DNA of 64,000 nucleotides from Onishia taeanensis. Its GTDB lineage: Bacteria; Pseudomonadota; Gammaproteobacteria; Pseudomonadales; Halomonadaceae. Where the stretch lies: assembly GCF_003268885.1 (NCBI RefSeq), contig NZ_QLSX01000001.1, positions 526,659-590,658 on the forward strand, written 5' to 3'. Below the pieces are notes generated by a model that made no database searches, was not told the origin of the DNA, and saw only the letters and a list, made by a program, of their open reading frames with translations. Shown piece after piece: positions 52,884 to 62,169 of this stretch; position 1 is the first letter of the stretch; every line of letters begins with the position of its first letter. The translations under genes were made by a program, and so were the position numbers.

Positions 52884-54158
52884 ATGAAGCTCGAAACCAT
52901 CGCCCTGCACCACGGATACGAACCGGACAACCAGCATGCCGTGGCCGTGCCCATTCATCAGACCACCTCGTTTTCCTTCGACAGCGCTCAGCATGCCGCC
53001 GACCTGTTCGACCTCAAGGTCGAGGGCAACATCTATTCGCGAATCATGAATCCGACCTGCGCGGTCCTCGAGCAGCGCATCGCCGTCCTGGAAGGCGGGA
53101 TCGCCGGCCTGGCGGTGGCTTCCGGCATGTCGGCGATCACCTATGCGATCCAGACCATTGCCGAAACGGGCGATAACATCGTCTCCATCAGCGAGCTGTA
53201 TGGCGGCACCTACAACCTCTTTGCCCATACGCTGCCCCGCCAGGGCATCGAGGTACGCTTCGCCCACAAGGACGACACGGCCGGCATCGCCGCCCTGATC
53301 GATGAGCGCACCAAGGCCATCTTCTGCGAGAGCGTGGGCAATCCATCAGGCAGCGTGGTCGACATGCAGGCGCTGGCCGATGTGGCGCACCGCCACGGCG
53401 TGCCGCTGATCGTCGATAACACCGTGCCCACCCCCTTCCTGTGGCGCCCTATCGAGCACGGGGCGGATATCGTCATTCACTCGGCCACCAAGTACATCGG
53501 CGGGCATGGCACCACGGTGGGCGGTGTGATCGTCGATTCCGGCACATTCCCCTGGGCCGATCATCCCGAGCGTTTTGCGCTCTTGAACGAACCCGACGTC
53601 TCCTATCATGGCGTCAGCTATACCCGCGACGTCGGCGACGCCGCCTTCATTGCCCGCGCCCGTGTAGTGCCACTTCGCAACATGGGTGCCGCGCTCTCGG
53701 CCCAAGCCGCCTGGAACCTGCTGCAAGGGCTCGAGTCCCTGGCCCTGCGCATCGAGCGCATCTGCGACAACACCCTCGCGGTGGCCAAGCATCTGGAACA
53801 GCACCCGCAAGTCACCTGGGTGCAGTATGCGGGCCTCGAGAGCCACAAGGACCATGCTCTCGCCGAGCGCTACATGGGTGGCCGTGCCTCAGGCATCCTG
53901 AGCTTCGGCATCGAAGGCGGCCGCGAGGCCGGCGCCCGCTTCTACGATGCACTGCAACTGATCCTGCGCCTGGTGAATATCGGCGACGCCAAGACCTGCT
54001 CGTCGATTCCGGCCTCGACCACGCACCGCCAGCTCAACGAGGAGGAGCTCAAGGCCGCCGGCGTGACCGCGGACATGGTGCGTCTGTCGATTGGCATCGA
54101 ACACGTCGACGACATCATCGCCGATATCGATCAGGCCCTGGCCGCCGCCAAGGGCTGA
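52884..54158 (+). CDS. metY: O-acetylhomoserine sulfhydrylase-type PLP enzyme
   Basis: A 424-residue Cys/Met metabolism enzyme. The PLP lysine is K203 in HSATKYIGGHGT, with Y51 and R53 in the neighbouring-subunit motif YSRIMNPT and D178 in LIVDNT. The long form (over 420 residues) and GGVIVDSGTFPW favour O-acetylhomoserine aminocarboxypropyltransferase (MetY), which makes homocysteine from O-acetylhomoserine and sulfide, over cystathionine gamma-synthase. Methionine gamma-lyase is less likely. AGGAA precedes the start. Confidence 0.88.
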   Translation: MKLETIALHHGYEPDNQHAVAVPIHQTTSFSFDSAQHAADLFDLKVEGNIYSRIMNPTCAVLEQRIAVLEGGIAGLAVASGMSAITYAIQTIAETGDNIVSISELYGGTYNLFAHTLPRQGIEVRFAHKDDTAGIAALIDERTKAIFCESVGNPSGSVVDMQALADVAHRHGVPLIVDNTVPTPFLWRPIEHGADIVIHSATKYIGGHGTTVGGVIVDSGTFPWADHPERFALLNEPDVSYHGVSYTRDVGDAAFIARARVVPLRNMGAALSAQAAWNLLQGLESLALRIERICDNTLAVAKHLEQHPQVTWVQYAGLESHKDHALAERYMGGRASGILSFGIEGGREAGARFYDALQLILRLVNIGDAKTCSSIPASTTHRQLNEEELKAAGVTADMVRLSIGIEHVDDIIADIDQALAAAKG

Positions 54159-54225
54159 AAGGCCCCTTGGCTCGCGCCCAGCGTCAATTCGGCCATCCAA
54201 AAGCACTCATCGATAAACCCAGCCA

Positions 54226-54257
54226 TAAAAAAGCCCCCTCGATGAGGGGGCCAAAAA
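54226..54257 (-). terminator. Intrinsic terminator of the alkene reductase gene
   Basis: On the minus strand GCCCCCTC / GAGGGGGC forms an 8-bp stem with a 3-nt loop followed by TTTTTT. On the plus strand the stem lacks a T-tract, so it ends the minus-strand transcript. Confidence 0.85.
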
Positions 54258-54309
54258 GCAGAGCATTGGGGCTCGGCTGTCACACCAAACCTAACCAGAC
54301 CCGCGCCAA

Positions 54310-55428
54310 TCAGGCGCGGCGATCGAAGCCGTTATCCAGGAACGGATAATCGGTATAGCCCTTCTCGTCACCACCATAGAAGGTCTCGGGATCCGGCTCG
54401 TTGAGCTCGGCGCCCAAGCGAATGCGCTCGACCAGATCCGGGTTGGCGATGTAGGAACGCCCGATCGCCACTGCATCGGCGATGCCGTCGCTGATGATCC
54501 GCTCGCCGCGTTCGGCGTCGTAATGCCCGCAGAAGATCAGGCTGCCGGTAAAGCGGGCGCGCATCTCACGACGGAAATCATCGCTGAACGTGATGTCGCC
54601 GCCGGCCCAATCGGGCTCGTTAACGTGCACATAGGCCAGGCCGCGCTTGGACAGCTGCTCCAGCAGGTAGAAGGTCATCGCCTCGGATTCGTCATCGGTC
54701 AGCCCGAAGAGCTCGATGAACGGCGTCAGGCGAATACCGGTGCGCTGGGGGCCAAATACCTCGGCCACCGCATCGACCACCTCGAGCGGGAAGCGGGCGC
54801 GGTTTTCCAGTGAACCGCCGTACTGATCGGTGCGCTTATTGGTGCCGGTGGCCAGGAACTGGTTGAGCAGATAGGCGTTAGCGGCGTGCACCTCGATCAT
54901 GTCGAAGCCTGCCCGCTTGGCGCGAATGGCCGCCTGGCGGTAGTCATCGACGATGCCGGGAATCTCATCGGTTTCCAGCGCCCGCGGGGTGCTGGTCTCG
55001 TGCCGGCCGGCGGTGCCGTCCTCGAATTCCACGAAGCACTGGGCGCCCTCGCCTTTCAGCGCGCTGGGCGCTACCGGCGCCTGGCCATCGGGCTGCACCA
55101 TCTCATGGGATACACGACCGACGTGCCACAGCTGCAGCGCCATGCGGCCACCCTTGGCATGCACGGCATCCACGACGCCCTTCCAGCCGGCTTCCTGCTC
55201 ATCGGTCCAGATGCCCGGGGTATACACATAGCCGCGGGCCGTCGGGGAGATATTGGTCGCCTCGCTGATGATCAGCCCAGCGCCGGCGCGCTGGCCGTAG
55301 TAGGCTTCCTGCAGCTTGCCCGGCACGCTGTTCGGCGTGCGGGCACGGGTCAGGGGCGCCATCAGAATGCGGTTGGGTAGCGTCAGGCTACCCAGGCGGG
55401 TCGGTGTCAGCAGCGTATCGTGGGCCAT
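54310..55428 (-). CDS. nemA: Old yellow enzyme family alkene reductase
   Basis: A 372-residue FMN flavoenzyme reducing activated C=C bonds or nitro groups with NAD(P)H. The substrate-binding pair H181 and N184 and the proton donor Y186 lie in EVHAANAYLLNQFL; FMN contacts are in MAPLTRAR and QLWHVGR. Length and motifs equal E. coli NemA (365). The start follows GGGAG. A single NemR-like half-site TAGACC occurs upstream (55495-55500), too little to assign regulation. Confidence 0.92.
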   Translation of the reverse strand: MAHDTLLTPTRLGSLTLPNRILMAPLTRARTPNSVPGKLQEAYYGQRAGAGLIISEATNISPTARGYVYTPGIWTDEQEAGWKGVVDAVHAKGGRMALQLWHVGRVSHEMVQPDGQAPVAPSALKGEGAQCFVEFEDGTAGRHETSTPRALETDEIPGIVDDYRQAAIRAKRAGFDMIEVHAANAYLLNQFLATGTNKRTDQYGGSLENRARFPLEVVDAVAEVFGPQRTGIRLTPFIELFGLTDDESEAMTFYLLEQLSKRGLAYVHVNEPDWAGGDITFSDDFRREMRARFTGSLIFCGHYDAERGERIISDGIADAVAIGRSYIANPDLVERIRLGAELNEPDPETFYGGDEKGYTDYPFLDNGFDRRA

Positions 55429-55665
55429 TCGGCAACTCCCGTTACAATAGATTCAAGGCATGATTCGCAAGATGCGATCTTCGCCTACTTTGATTAGACC
55501 AGTTTACTAGCAAGCTGGGAGAGCTGACTACCCCACGCTAATTATTAGCGCATTAAGTAAAATCAATCACCGTCAGCGAGCCTTGCCTGCCAACGATGTT
55601 GGCAGCGCCAAAACCTGGCGGTGAGGTGAGTAGTGGTGAAAAAACTAGTGGCGAAAGGAGCGATG

Positions 55666-56193
55666 ATGGAACTGGAATTCGACGACCCGCACGAGCAAGA
55701 ACGCTGGTATGCGGTAAATGACGGCGTGATGGGCGGCATCTCGCAAAGTGGGTTCAGCGTTTCCCAGGGCGAGGGGCGCTTCCATGGCGAGGTATCGCTT
55801 GAGAACGGCGGTGGGTTCGCATCGGTGCGCCGCCAACCGGATGGTACTGAATCAGGCTTTGCCCAGGCCAAGGGCATCGCCATCACCGTGCGCGGCGATG
55901 GACGCAGCTACCAACTGCGTCTGAAAAGCTCAGCGCTTGGCGACTCCAGCGCTTATCGGATGACCTTCACCCCGTCAACGGATGCCTGGCAGACGCTCAC
56001 CTTCCCATGGGCGGCATTCGAGGCCGTGAGGCGCGGCACCGTTCTGAGTGACGCACCGCCCCTGGCGCCGGAAGACATTCACCAGATCGGTTTCCTGATT
56101 GCCGACCGCACTGCCGGGCCTTTCTGCTTGCGGGTAAAACGGGTGGCCACGGTTGTCTCTGCGGCGTCGGCTGACGCCGAGCAGCCAAGATAG
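55666..56193 (+). CDS. CIA30 family protein
   Basis: A 175-residue soluble protein of the CIA30 (complex I intermediate-associated 30) family, a galactose-binding-like beta-sandwich: WYAVNDGVMGGIS, then ENGGGFASVR and YQLRLKSS are diagnostic. Bacterial members have no proven role. Two ATGs follow AAAGGAG; the second (55666) has better spacing than 55663. The stop codon sits inside a 13-bp tandem duplication. Confidence 0.87.
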   Translation: MELEFDDPHEQERWYAVNDGVMGGISQSGFSVSQGEGRFHGEVSLENGGGFASVRRQPDGTESGFAQAKGIAITVRGDGRSYQLRLKSSALGDSSAYRMTFTPSTDAWQTLTFPWAAFEAVRRGTVLSDAPPLAPEDIHQIGFLIADRTAGPFCLRVKRVATVVSAASADAEQPR

Positions 56194-56214
56194 CTGCCGA
56201 GGATAGTTGCCGAG
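56189..56214. repeat. 2 x 13 bp duplication spanning the CIA30 stop codon
   Basis: GATAGCTGCCGAG (56189-56201) and GATAGTTGCCGAG (56202-56214) differ at one base. The first contains the TAG stop (56191-56193). Confidence 0.88.
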
Positions 56215-56312
56215 ATAGACGCGCACTGACAGGCGTTCAAGACCAGACGGGGAGCAGAGCAAGGAGGCGGCACGTCGCCCTGGGAAGCCCCCAGGGCGAG
56301 ATTGGCGGGCGC

Positions 56313-57326
56313 TTAGCGGCTGACGGCCGCTACCAGGGCGTTAGCGAAGGTCTCGGTGGTACCGCTGCCGCCGAGATCCGGTGTGACTTCCTCACGAGAG
56401 CTCTCTAGCACCTCGCGGATGGCGGTACGAATCCGCGTGCCTTTATCGTTCATGTCCAGGTAGTCCAGCATTTCCGCTGCGGCCAGCAGCAGAGCGCAGG
56501 GGTTGGCCACGCCCTTACCGGCGATGTCCGGTGCCGAGCCGTGTACTGCCTCGAAGATCGCCGCCTGCTTGCCAATGTTGGCCCCCGGCGCCATGCCCAG
56601 GCCGCCGACCAGGCCCGCGCAAAGGTCAGAGAGAATATCGCCGAACAGGTTAGTGGTGACGATGACGTCGAACTGATGCGGATTCATCACCAGTTGCATG
56701 CAGGCATTGTCGACGATCATTTCCTGGAACTCGATCTCAGGAAAATCCTTGGCGACTTCTCGAGCAACATCGAGAAAGAGCCCGGAGCTGGACTTGATGA
56801 TGTTGGCCTTGTGGACCGCCGTGACTTTCTTGCGCCCCTTGGCACGTGCAAGCTCAAAGGCATGACGCACGATGCGCTCGGAGCCCTTGCGGGTGGTCTT
56901 GATACTCGCGACCGCCGTCTCGCCGTCTTCGCTCAGGCTCTGGCCTTCGGCCATGTAGGCGCCTTCGGTATTCTCGCGCACGGTGATGAGATCGATGTCA
57001 TCGTAGCGCGACCGCGTGCCCGGGAAACTGATCGCCGGGCGCACATTGGCGTACAGGTCGAAATGGCGACGCAGCTGAACGTTGATGGACGAGAACCCCT
57101 TACCCACCGGCGTGGTCAGCGGGCCCTTGAGGGCCAGGCCGTGCTCGGCGATGCTGTCCAGCGATGCCTGGGGAATCAAGGTACCGTGCTTCTCCAAGGC
57201 CCCTAGCCCCGCCTCGATCACGTCATACTCAAAGCCACAGTCCAGGGCATCGAGCACCTTGAGCGTGGCATCCATGATCTCAGGGCCAATACCATCTCCT
57301 TTGATGACGGCGATAGTCTGGGGCAT
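56313..57326 (-). CDS. NAD-type isocitrate dehydrogenase
   Basis: A 337-residue beta-decarboxylating dehydrogenase. Substrate-binding residues are visible: the phosphorylation-loop region KGFSSINVQLRR, VRPAISFPGT, the ITVRENTEGAYM stretch, VHKANIIK and the metal site TTNLFGDILSDLCAGL. The NAD-type coenzyme loop HGSAPDIAGKGVANP is present. Length and these features match the short bacterial isocitrate dehydrogenases rather than the 416-residue NADP enzyme. A homoisocitrate or isopropylmalate activity is less likely given SINVQLRR. The start is at 57326 after AAGGAG. Confidence 0.85.
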   Translation of the reverse strand: MPQTIAVIKGDGIGPEIMDATLKVLDALDCGFEYDVIEAGLGALEKHGTLIPQASLDSIAEHGLALKGPLTTPVGKGFSSINVQLRRHFDLYANVRPAISFPGTRSRYDDIDLITVRENTEGAYMAEGQSLSEDGETAVASIKTTRKGSERIVRHAFELARAKGRKKVTAVHKANIIKSSSGLFLDVAREVAKDFPEIEFQEMIVDNACMQLVMNPHQFDVIVTTNLFGDILSDLCAGLVGGLGMAPGANIGKQAAIFEAVHGSAPDIAGKGVANPCALLLAAAEMLDYLDMNDKGTRIRTAIREVLESSREEVTPDLGGSGTTETFANALVAAVSR

Positions 57327-57564
57327 AGCGAGTCTCCTTGGATGTGGGAACAATTGCTCAGCGTCGTCTTTATCCTAACGCCTGCAAGGAGCATGAGAGT
57401 GTCAGAATGTGGCCCCGCTGACTAGGTACAAAGTCTAAAGAGGACGCAAGGCCGACGCGCCTAACGCCAGTGTAGTACTGGTGCCACACGGGAAGAATCG
57501 ACGTAGCCAGCAGGATAGCTCGCTTAGAAATAGCCCGCGGTTTTCTCGCAACGTCCTATCGGGT

Positions 57565-59235
57565 TCATTGCGCTGCCAGGATCCAGCCCGCTGCCTTCTC
57601 GGCAATCATCAGGGTTGGCGAGTTGGTATTCCCGCTGGTAATGGTCGGCATGATGCTGGCATCCACCACGCGCAGGCCGATTACCCCCCGGACCCGAAGG
57701 TGAGAGTCCACCACCGCCATGGGATCGTCGTCGCGTCCCATCTTGGCGGTGCCAACCGGATGGAAGATGGTGGTGCCGATATCGCCGGCCAGCCGTGCCA
57801 GGTCATCATCGCTCTGATACTCCACCCCCGGTTTGAACTCCTCGGGCTCGTACTTGGCAAAGGCCGGCTGAGCGGCGATCTGGCGCGTCACCCGCAGCGA
57901 GTCGGCGGCGACCTGACGATCCTCCGGCGTGCTCAGGTAGTTGGGTGAGATAGCCGGCGGCTTATGCGGGTCGCGACTCTTGATGCGCACCGTGCCCCGA
58001 CTGGTCGGGTTGAGGTTGCACACACTTGCTGTGATGGCCGGAAAATCATGCAGCGGCTGGCCGAACGCCTCGAGGCTCAGCGGCTGGACGTGGTATTCGA
58101 GGTTAGGGTGCTTGTAGTCTGCGGAACTGCGGGTAAAGGCACACAGCTGGGACGGTGCCATGCTCATCGGCCCGGAACGTTTCAGGGCGTACTCCAGTCC
58201 GATCTTCGCCTTGCCGAACAGCGTGCTGGCCATGGAGTTGAGGGTCTTGGCACCCTTGACCTTGTAGACCGAACGAATCTGCAGGTGGTCCTGCAGGTTC
58301 TCGCCCACGCCTGGCAGGTCTGACACCACCGAAATGCCATGCTCGGCAAGCAGCGCCGCCGGACCGACGCCTGAGATTTGCAGCAACTGCGGCGAGCCGA
58401 TGGCACCGGCGGAGAGCACTACTTCGCGACTTGCTGTCGCCACGACCTTTTCTCCCGCGCGCTCGGCCGTGACCCCACAACAGCGGGGCTCGCCGTCCTC
58501 GTCTGAGGCAAAGTCGAGCCCCAGCACCTGGGTGGAATGCCAGACCGTCAGGTTGCCGCGCCGTTCGACGCCCCGCAGGAAAGCCTTGGAGGTATTCCAG
58601 CGCCAGCCCGAACGCTGGTTGACCTCGAAATAGTCCACCCCCTCGTTGTCGCCGCGATTGAAGTCGCGGGTGCGAGGGATGCCGGATTCCACCGCCGCGG
58701 TGGCGAAATCATCCAGTACCTGCCAGCTCAGGCGCTGCTTCTCGATACGCCACTCGCCGCCATGGCCGTGGAAATCACGGTGTTCAGCGTCGGCGTCGCC
58801 CCCATCATCCAGGCGATGATGATCCTCGTGCTTCATGAAGTCGGGCAGGCAGTTCTCCCAGCGCCAGGCATCGTCGCCGGTCAGCTCGGCCCAGCCGTCA
58901 TAGTCGCGAGCCTGGCCGCGCAGATAGAGCATGCCATTGATGCTGGAGCAGCCACCGAGAGTCTTGCCGCGCGGATAGATCAGCGAGCGACCGTTCAAGC
59001 CAGGATCGGGCTCGGTACGGAATCGCCAATCAGTACGCGGGTTGTTGATGCAGTACAGATAGCCCACCGGAATGTGGATCCAGTGATAGTTGTCTCGCCC
59101 GCCGGCCTCGATCAGCAGCACCCGGTTGGCCGGGTCCGCACTGAGGCGATTGGCGAGCAGGCAGCCGGCGGTGCCGGCGCCCACCACGATATAGTCGAAG
59201 GCATGGGTGTTGGTGTTGTTGGTTTGATCAGCCAT
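57565..59235 (-). CDS. GMC family FAD oxidoreductase, probable 3-hydroxypropionate dehydrogenase
   Basis: A 556-residue flavoprotein of the glucose-methanol-choline family. FAD-binding VGAGTAGC is at 18-25 and the GMC signature GKTLGGCSSINGM near 90-102. The active-site pair is H492 (IFHPVGTAKMG) and N536 (SGNTNSP). Generic annotation would be choline dehydrogenase-like. Its place directly after mmsA, with a divergent LysR gene, matches the arrangement of the GMC-type 3-hydroxypropionate dehydrogenase of Pseudomonas denitrificans, so oxidation of 3-hydroxypropionate to malonate semialdehyde is my preferred reading. The start is at 59235 after GAGAG. Confidence 0.85.
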   Translation of the reverse strand: MADQTNNTNTHAFDYIVVGAGTAGCLLANRLSADPANRVLLIEAGGRDNYHWIHIPVGYLYCINNPRTDWRFRTEPDPGLNGRSLIYPRGKTLGGCSSINGMLYLRGQARDYDGWAELTGDDAWRWENCLPDFMKHEDHHRLDDGGDADAEHRDFHGHGGEWRIEKQRLSWQVLDDFATAAVESGIPRTRDFNRGDNEGVDYFEVNQRSGWRWNTSKAFLRGVERRGNLTVWHSTQVLGLDFASDEDGEPRCCGVTAERAGEKVVATASREVVLSAGAIGSPQLLQISGVGPAALLAEHGISVVSDLPGVGENLQDHLQIRSVYKVKGAKTLNSMASTLFGKAKIGLEYALKRSGPMSMAPSQLCAFTRSSADYKHPNLEYHVQPLSLEAFGQPLHDFPAITASVCNLNPTSRGTVRIKSRDPHKPPAISPNYLSTPEDRQVAADSLRVTRQIAAQPAFAKYEPEEFKPGVEYQSDDDLARLAGDIGTTIFHPVGTAKMGRDDDPMAVVDSHLRVRGVIGLRVVDASIMPTITSGNTNSPTLMIAEKAAGWILAAQ

Positions 59236-59253
59236 GGCGTGCTCTCGCTGGGG

Positions 59254-59310
59254 ATGCCGGCCCGCCCGTGGGCGGCCTTCGACCGGGGGATCGCCCCGAT
59301 CGGCCGGCAT
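59254..59310 (-). promoter_or_regulatory. Branched RNA structure between mmsA and the GMC gene
   Basis: A perfect 9-bp outer stem ATGCCGGCC (59254-59262) / GGCCGGCAT (59302-59310) encloses two further hairpins, CGCCC/GGGCG (59263-59274) and CGGGG/CCCCG (59284-59298). This is a possible three-way junction in the mRNA between the two genes. There is no T-tract. Confidence 0.55.
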
Positions 59311-59335
59311 ACCGTTCAGTCAATGGAGGAAGGGA

Positions 59336-60847
59336 TTATTTGGCCGTCGGCATGGCAAATTCGGCGCCCGCGTCGATGGAATCCGACCAACGCTGCATGA
59401 TCGACTTCTGCTTGGTGTAGAAGCGCACCCCTTCCTCGCCATAGGCATGCGTATCGCCGAACATCGAACGCTTCCAGCCACCGAAGCCGTGCCAGGCCAT
59501 CGGCACCGGGATCGGCACATTGATGCCCACCATGCCGACCTGGATGCGCCGACCGAACTCGCGGGCCACGCTGCCGCTTTCGGTGAAGCAACTAACGCCA
59601 TTGCCGAACTCGTGATCGTTGATCAATTGAATAGCGGTAGCCACGTCCGGCACGCGCACGCAGGCCAGCACCGGGCCGAAGATCTCTTCTCGGTAAATGG
59701 TCATCTCCGGGGTGACGTGGTCGAACAGGGTGCCGCCCATCCAGAAGCCGTCGGCGCAGCCTTCTCCGGTGGTGGCAGAATCGAAATCGCGGCCATCGAC
59801 GATCATCTCGGCGCCTTCGGCCACACCCTTCTCGATGTAGCCATTGATGCGCTGATGCGCCTGAGCGGTGACGATGGGCCCCATCTCGGCATCGAGCTCC
59901 AGGCCATTCTTGACCTTCAGGTCACGGGCCCGCTCGGCCAGACGCGGCACGATCTTGTCGGCCACGTCGCCGACCAGCACCGCCACGCTGATCGCCATGC
60001 AGCGCTCGCCAGCGGAGCCGTAGGCCGCGCCGATCAGGGCATCGACGGCCTTGTCCAGGTTGGCATCCGGCATCACCACCATGTGGTTCTTGGCACCACC
60101 CAGCGCCTGAACACGCTTGCCGTTACGCGCGCCCCGCTCGTAGATCAGGTTGGCGATGGGGGTGGAACCGACGAAGGACAGCGCCTTGACGTCCGGGTGG
60201 TCGATCAGTGCTTCCACCGAATCCTTGTCACCCTGCACCACGTTGAAGACGCCATCCGGCAGACCGGCCTGCTTGAGCAGATCAGCCATCATCAGCGAAG
60301 CGCTGGGATCCAGCGGGCTCGGCTTGAGTACGAAGCTGTTACCGGCGGCAATCGCTACCGGGAACATCCACATCGGCACCATTACCGGGAAGTTGAACGG
60401 CGTGATACCGGCGACAACGCCCAGCGGCTGGCGGGTCGTCCAGTTGTCGATGCCCCGGCTGACTTGCTCGGTGTAGTCGCCCTTGAGCAGTTGCGGAATG
60501 CCACAGGCGAACTCGACGATATCGATGCCGCGCGCCACCTCGCCCTGGGCATCGGTAAACACCTTGCCATGCTCACGGGTGATCGCTTCGGCCAGCTCGT
60601 CCTTGTGCGCGTTCAGCAGCTCGAGGAACTTGAACATGACTCGCGCCCGGCGAATCGGCGGGGTATCGGCCCAGGAAGGGAAGGCTTCCTGAGCGGCCGC
60701 CACGGCACTATCCACGTCCGACTGGGTGGCCAGCGCGACCTGGCCGGTCACCTTACCGGTGGCCGGGTTGGTGACGTCTTGGTAACGGTCGTCTACGCCA
60801 TTAGTCTTATGGCCATTGATATAATGCTCGATGCGCTCGGTGGTCAT
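59336..60847 (-). CDS. mmsA: CoA-acylating methylmalonate-semialdehyde dehydrogenase
   Basis: A 503-residue aldehyde dehydrogenase that turns methylmalonate or malonate semialdehyde into propionyl- or acetyl-CoA with loss of CO2. Key residues: oxyanion N153 ([10 protein letters not shown]), K175, and the nucleophile C283 in [11 protein letters not shown]. The MmsA family shows GQRCMA/GERCMA rather than the GQxC of hydrolytic enzymes. The start gives [14 protein letters not shown]. It is divergent from a LysR gene and followed by the GMC oxidoreductase. Confidence 0.94.
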   Translation of the reverse strand: MTTERIEHYINGHKTNGVDDRYQDVTNPATGKVTGQVALATQSDVDSAVAAAQEAFPSWADTPPIRRARVMFKFLELLNAHKDELAEAITREHGKVFTDAQGEVARGIDIVEFACGIPQLLKGDYTEQVSRGIDNWTTRQPLGVVAGITPFNFPVMVPMWMFPVAIAAGNSFVLKPSPLDPSASLMMADLLKQAGLPDGVFNVVQGDKDSVEALIDHPDVKALSFVGSTPIANLIYERGARNGKRVQALGGAKNHMVVMPDANLDKAVDALIGAAYGSAGERCMAISVAVLVGDVADKIVPRLAERARDLKVKNGLELDAEMGPIVTAQAHQRINGYIEKGVAEGAEMIVDGRDFDSATTGEGCADGFWMGGTLFDHVTPEMTIYREEIFGPVLACVRVPDVATAIQLINDHEFGNGVSCFTESGSVAREFGRRIQVGMVGINVPIPVPMAWHGFGGWKRSMFGDTHAYGEEGVRFYTKQKSIMQRWSDSIDAGAEFAMPTAK

Positions 60848-60962
60848 GTCTACCTCTTACCTTATGTTGCACTGCACACTGGATAGCCCATGCTGCGGGG
60901 CCTAGTAGGCACAAAACTAACTCAAGGCGATGTGGAATCAATTGAGAAAGCCAAAAGCGATA

Positions 60963-60984
60963 TATAAGATTCACAAATATCTTA
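60963..60984. promoter_or_regulatory. LysR-type operator in the mmsA/lysR promoter
   Basis: ATAAGAT (60963-60969) and ATCTTAT (60978-60984) form a perfect 7-bp inverted repeat with an 8-base spacer, inside the 174-bp divergent region. Interrupted AT-rich dyads of this size are the known LysR binding pattern. Confidence 0.65.
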
Positions 60985-61021
60985 TCGCTCGGCGCAATGG
61001 CCATTTCCAGGGGAGGCATGC

Positions 61022-61927
61022 ATGCATGACATCAAGGCGCTGCGCGCCTTCGTGGCCGTGGCCCATCAGGGCAGCGTGTCGCGCGCCGCCGAGGAGCTGC
61101 ACCTGACCCAACCGGCCGTCAGCCTCAAGCTCAAGCAGTTGCAGGAGACCCTGGGCCTCACGCTCTTCCAGCGCCACGCGCAGGGGCTCGCGCTGACCAG
61201 CGATGGCCATGCCCTGCTGCCGTCCGCCGAGGCCGCACTCGCGGGCTTGCAGGCCTTCAAGATCAGCGCCCAGTCGATGCACGAGACGCTGCGCGGACGC
61301 CTGCGCATCGGCACCATCGTCGACCCCGAATTCATTCGCCTAGGCGCCTTGCTGCACCGATTGGTGCACCGGATCCCTCAGGTCGAGACGGAGTTGCATC
61401 ACGGCACCAGCGGCTATGTGCTCGAATCACTGCTGAAACGCGAGCTGGATGTCGGCTTCTACCTGGAGCCGCCCGGCCAGATGCCGGAAACGGGGGAAGG
61501 GGCGCCGGTGGTGGAAATGATCGAACTGACGCATTTCGACTATAACGTCATCGCCCCGGCCGGCTGGTCATCGCGCCTGGCACGTACCGACTGGCCCAGC
61601 CTGGCCGCCCTGCCCTGGATCGTCACCCCGCCGCGCTCCGTGCACTACCGGCTACTGACGCAACGGATGCTGGCGCATGGGCTCACACCGAACCGCGTGG
61701 CCCAAGTCGATCAGGAACCCTGCATGATCGACCTGGTGCGAGCCGGCGTCGGCCTGGCCCTGGCCCGAGATGCCAATGCCCTGCAGGAGCGCCAGGAACG
61801 CGGCCTTGTCGTTGCCAAAGGCATCAGCCTACCCTGTGCACTGAGCTTCATCTGGCTCAAGGAGCGGCGCGACGAACCGGTGATCGCCGCCGTACGCGGT
61901 GTGTTGGAAGATATCTGGTCTTTCTAA
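61022..61927 (+). CDS. LysR family transcriptional regulator
   Basis: A 301-residue regulator with an N-terminal winged helix (residues 3-60: LRAFVAVAHQGSVSRAAEEL, then LTQPAVSLKLKQL) and a periplasmic-binding-like effector domain (92-301). It is divergent from mmsA, with a dyad between the two, so it very likely controls mmsA and the GMC gene. 3-Hydroxypropionate or a related acid is the likely inducer, by analogy. The start follows GGGGAGG. Confidence 0.9.
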   Translation: MHDIKALRAFVAVAHQGSVSRAAEELHLTQPAVSLKLKQLQETLGLTLFQRHAQGLALTSDGHALLPSAEAALAGLQAFKISAQSMHETLRGRLRIGTIVDPEFIRLGALLHRLVHRIPQVETELHHGTSGYVLESLLKRELDVGFYLEPPGQMPETGEGAPVVEMIELTHFDYNVIAPAGWSSRLARTDWPSLAALPWIVTPPRSVHYRLLTQRMLAHGLTPNRVAQVDQEPCMIDLVRAGVGLALARDANALQERQERGLVVAKGISLPCALSFIWLKERRDEPVIAAVRGVLEDIWSF

Positions 61928-62005
61928 GCGATGATCGTGGCGAGACGGGGCAGCAAATACGTTAGTCTTCGGTGGCGGCAGCGACCCCGAGACGGAGAAA
62001 TATCA

Positions 62006-62080
62006 ATGGGATCTGGACGTGCCGCACTAGAACACTGGCTGGCAGTTGCTCAGTGGGCACCGCAGGACGCAGTGGCGTGA
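62006..62080 (+). CDS. Possible 24-residue peptide, low support
   Basis: An ATG nine bases after GGAG opens a 24-codon frame ending in TGA: the peptide contains ALEHWLAVAQWAPQDAVA. It could be a remnant of a longer gene cut down when the methylase segment arrived, or chance. The rest of the 242-bp gap between lysR and the methylase shows nothing. Confidence 0.2.
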   Translation: MGSGRAALEHWLAVAQWAPQDAVA

Positions 62081-62169
62081 ATTGCCATGTGTTATAGCCC
62101 GCTGGGCCATGGCGCCGGATCCTCGGTCCACGTATCATAGCGGCCAGAATTTCGTGTCAGGATGATGAG

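Noticed and set aside
55495..55509. A NemR-type operator upstream of the alkene reductase
   Set aside because: Only one TAGACC half-site is present and the other arm does not match.
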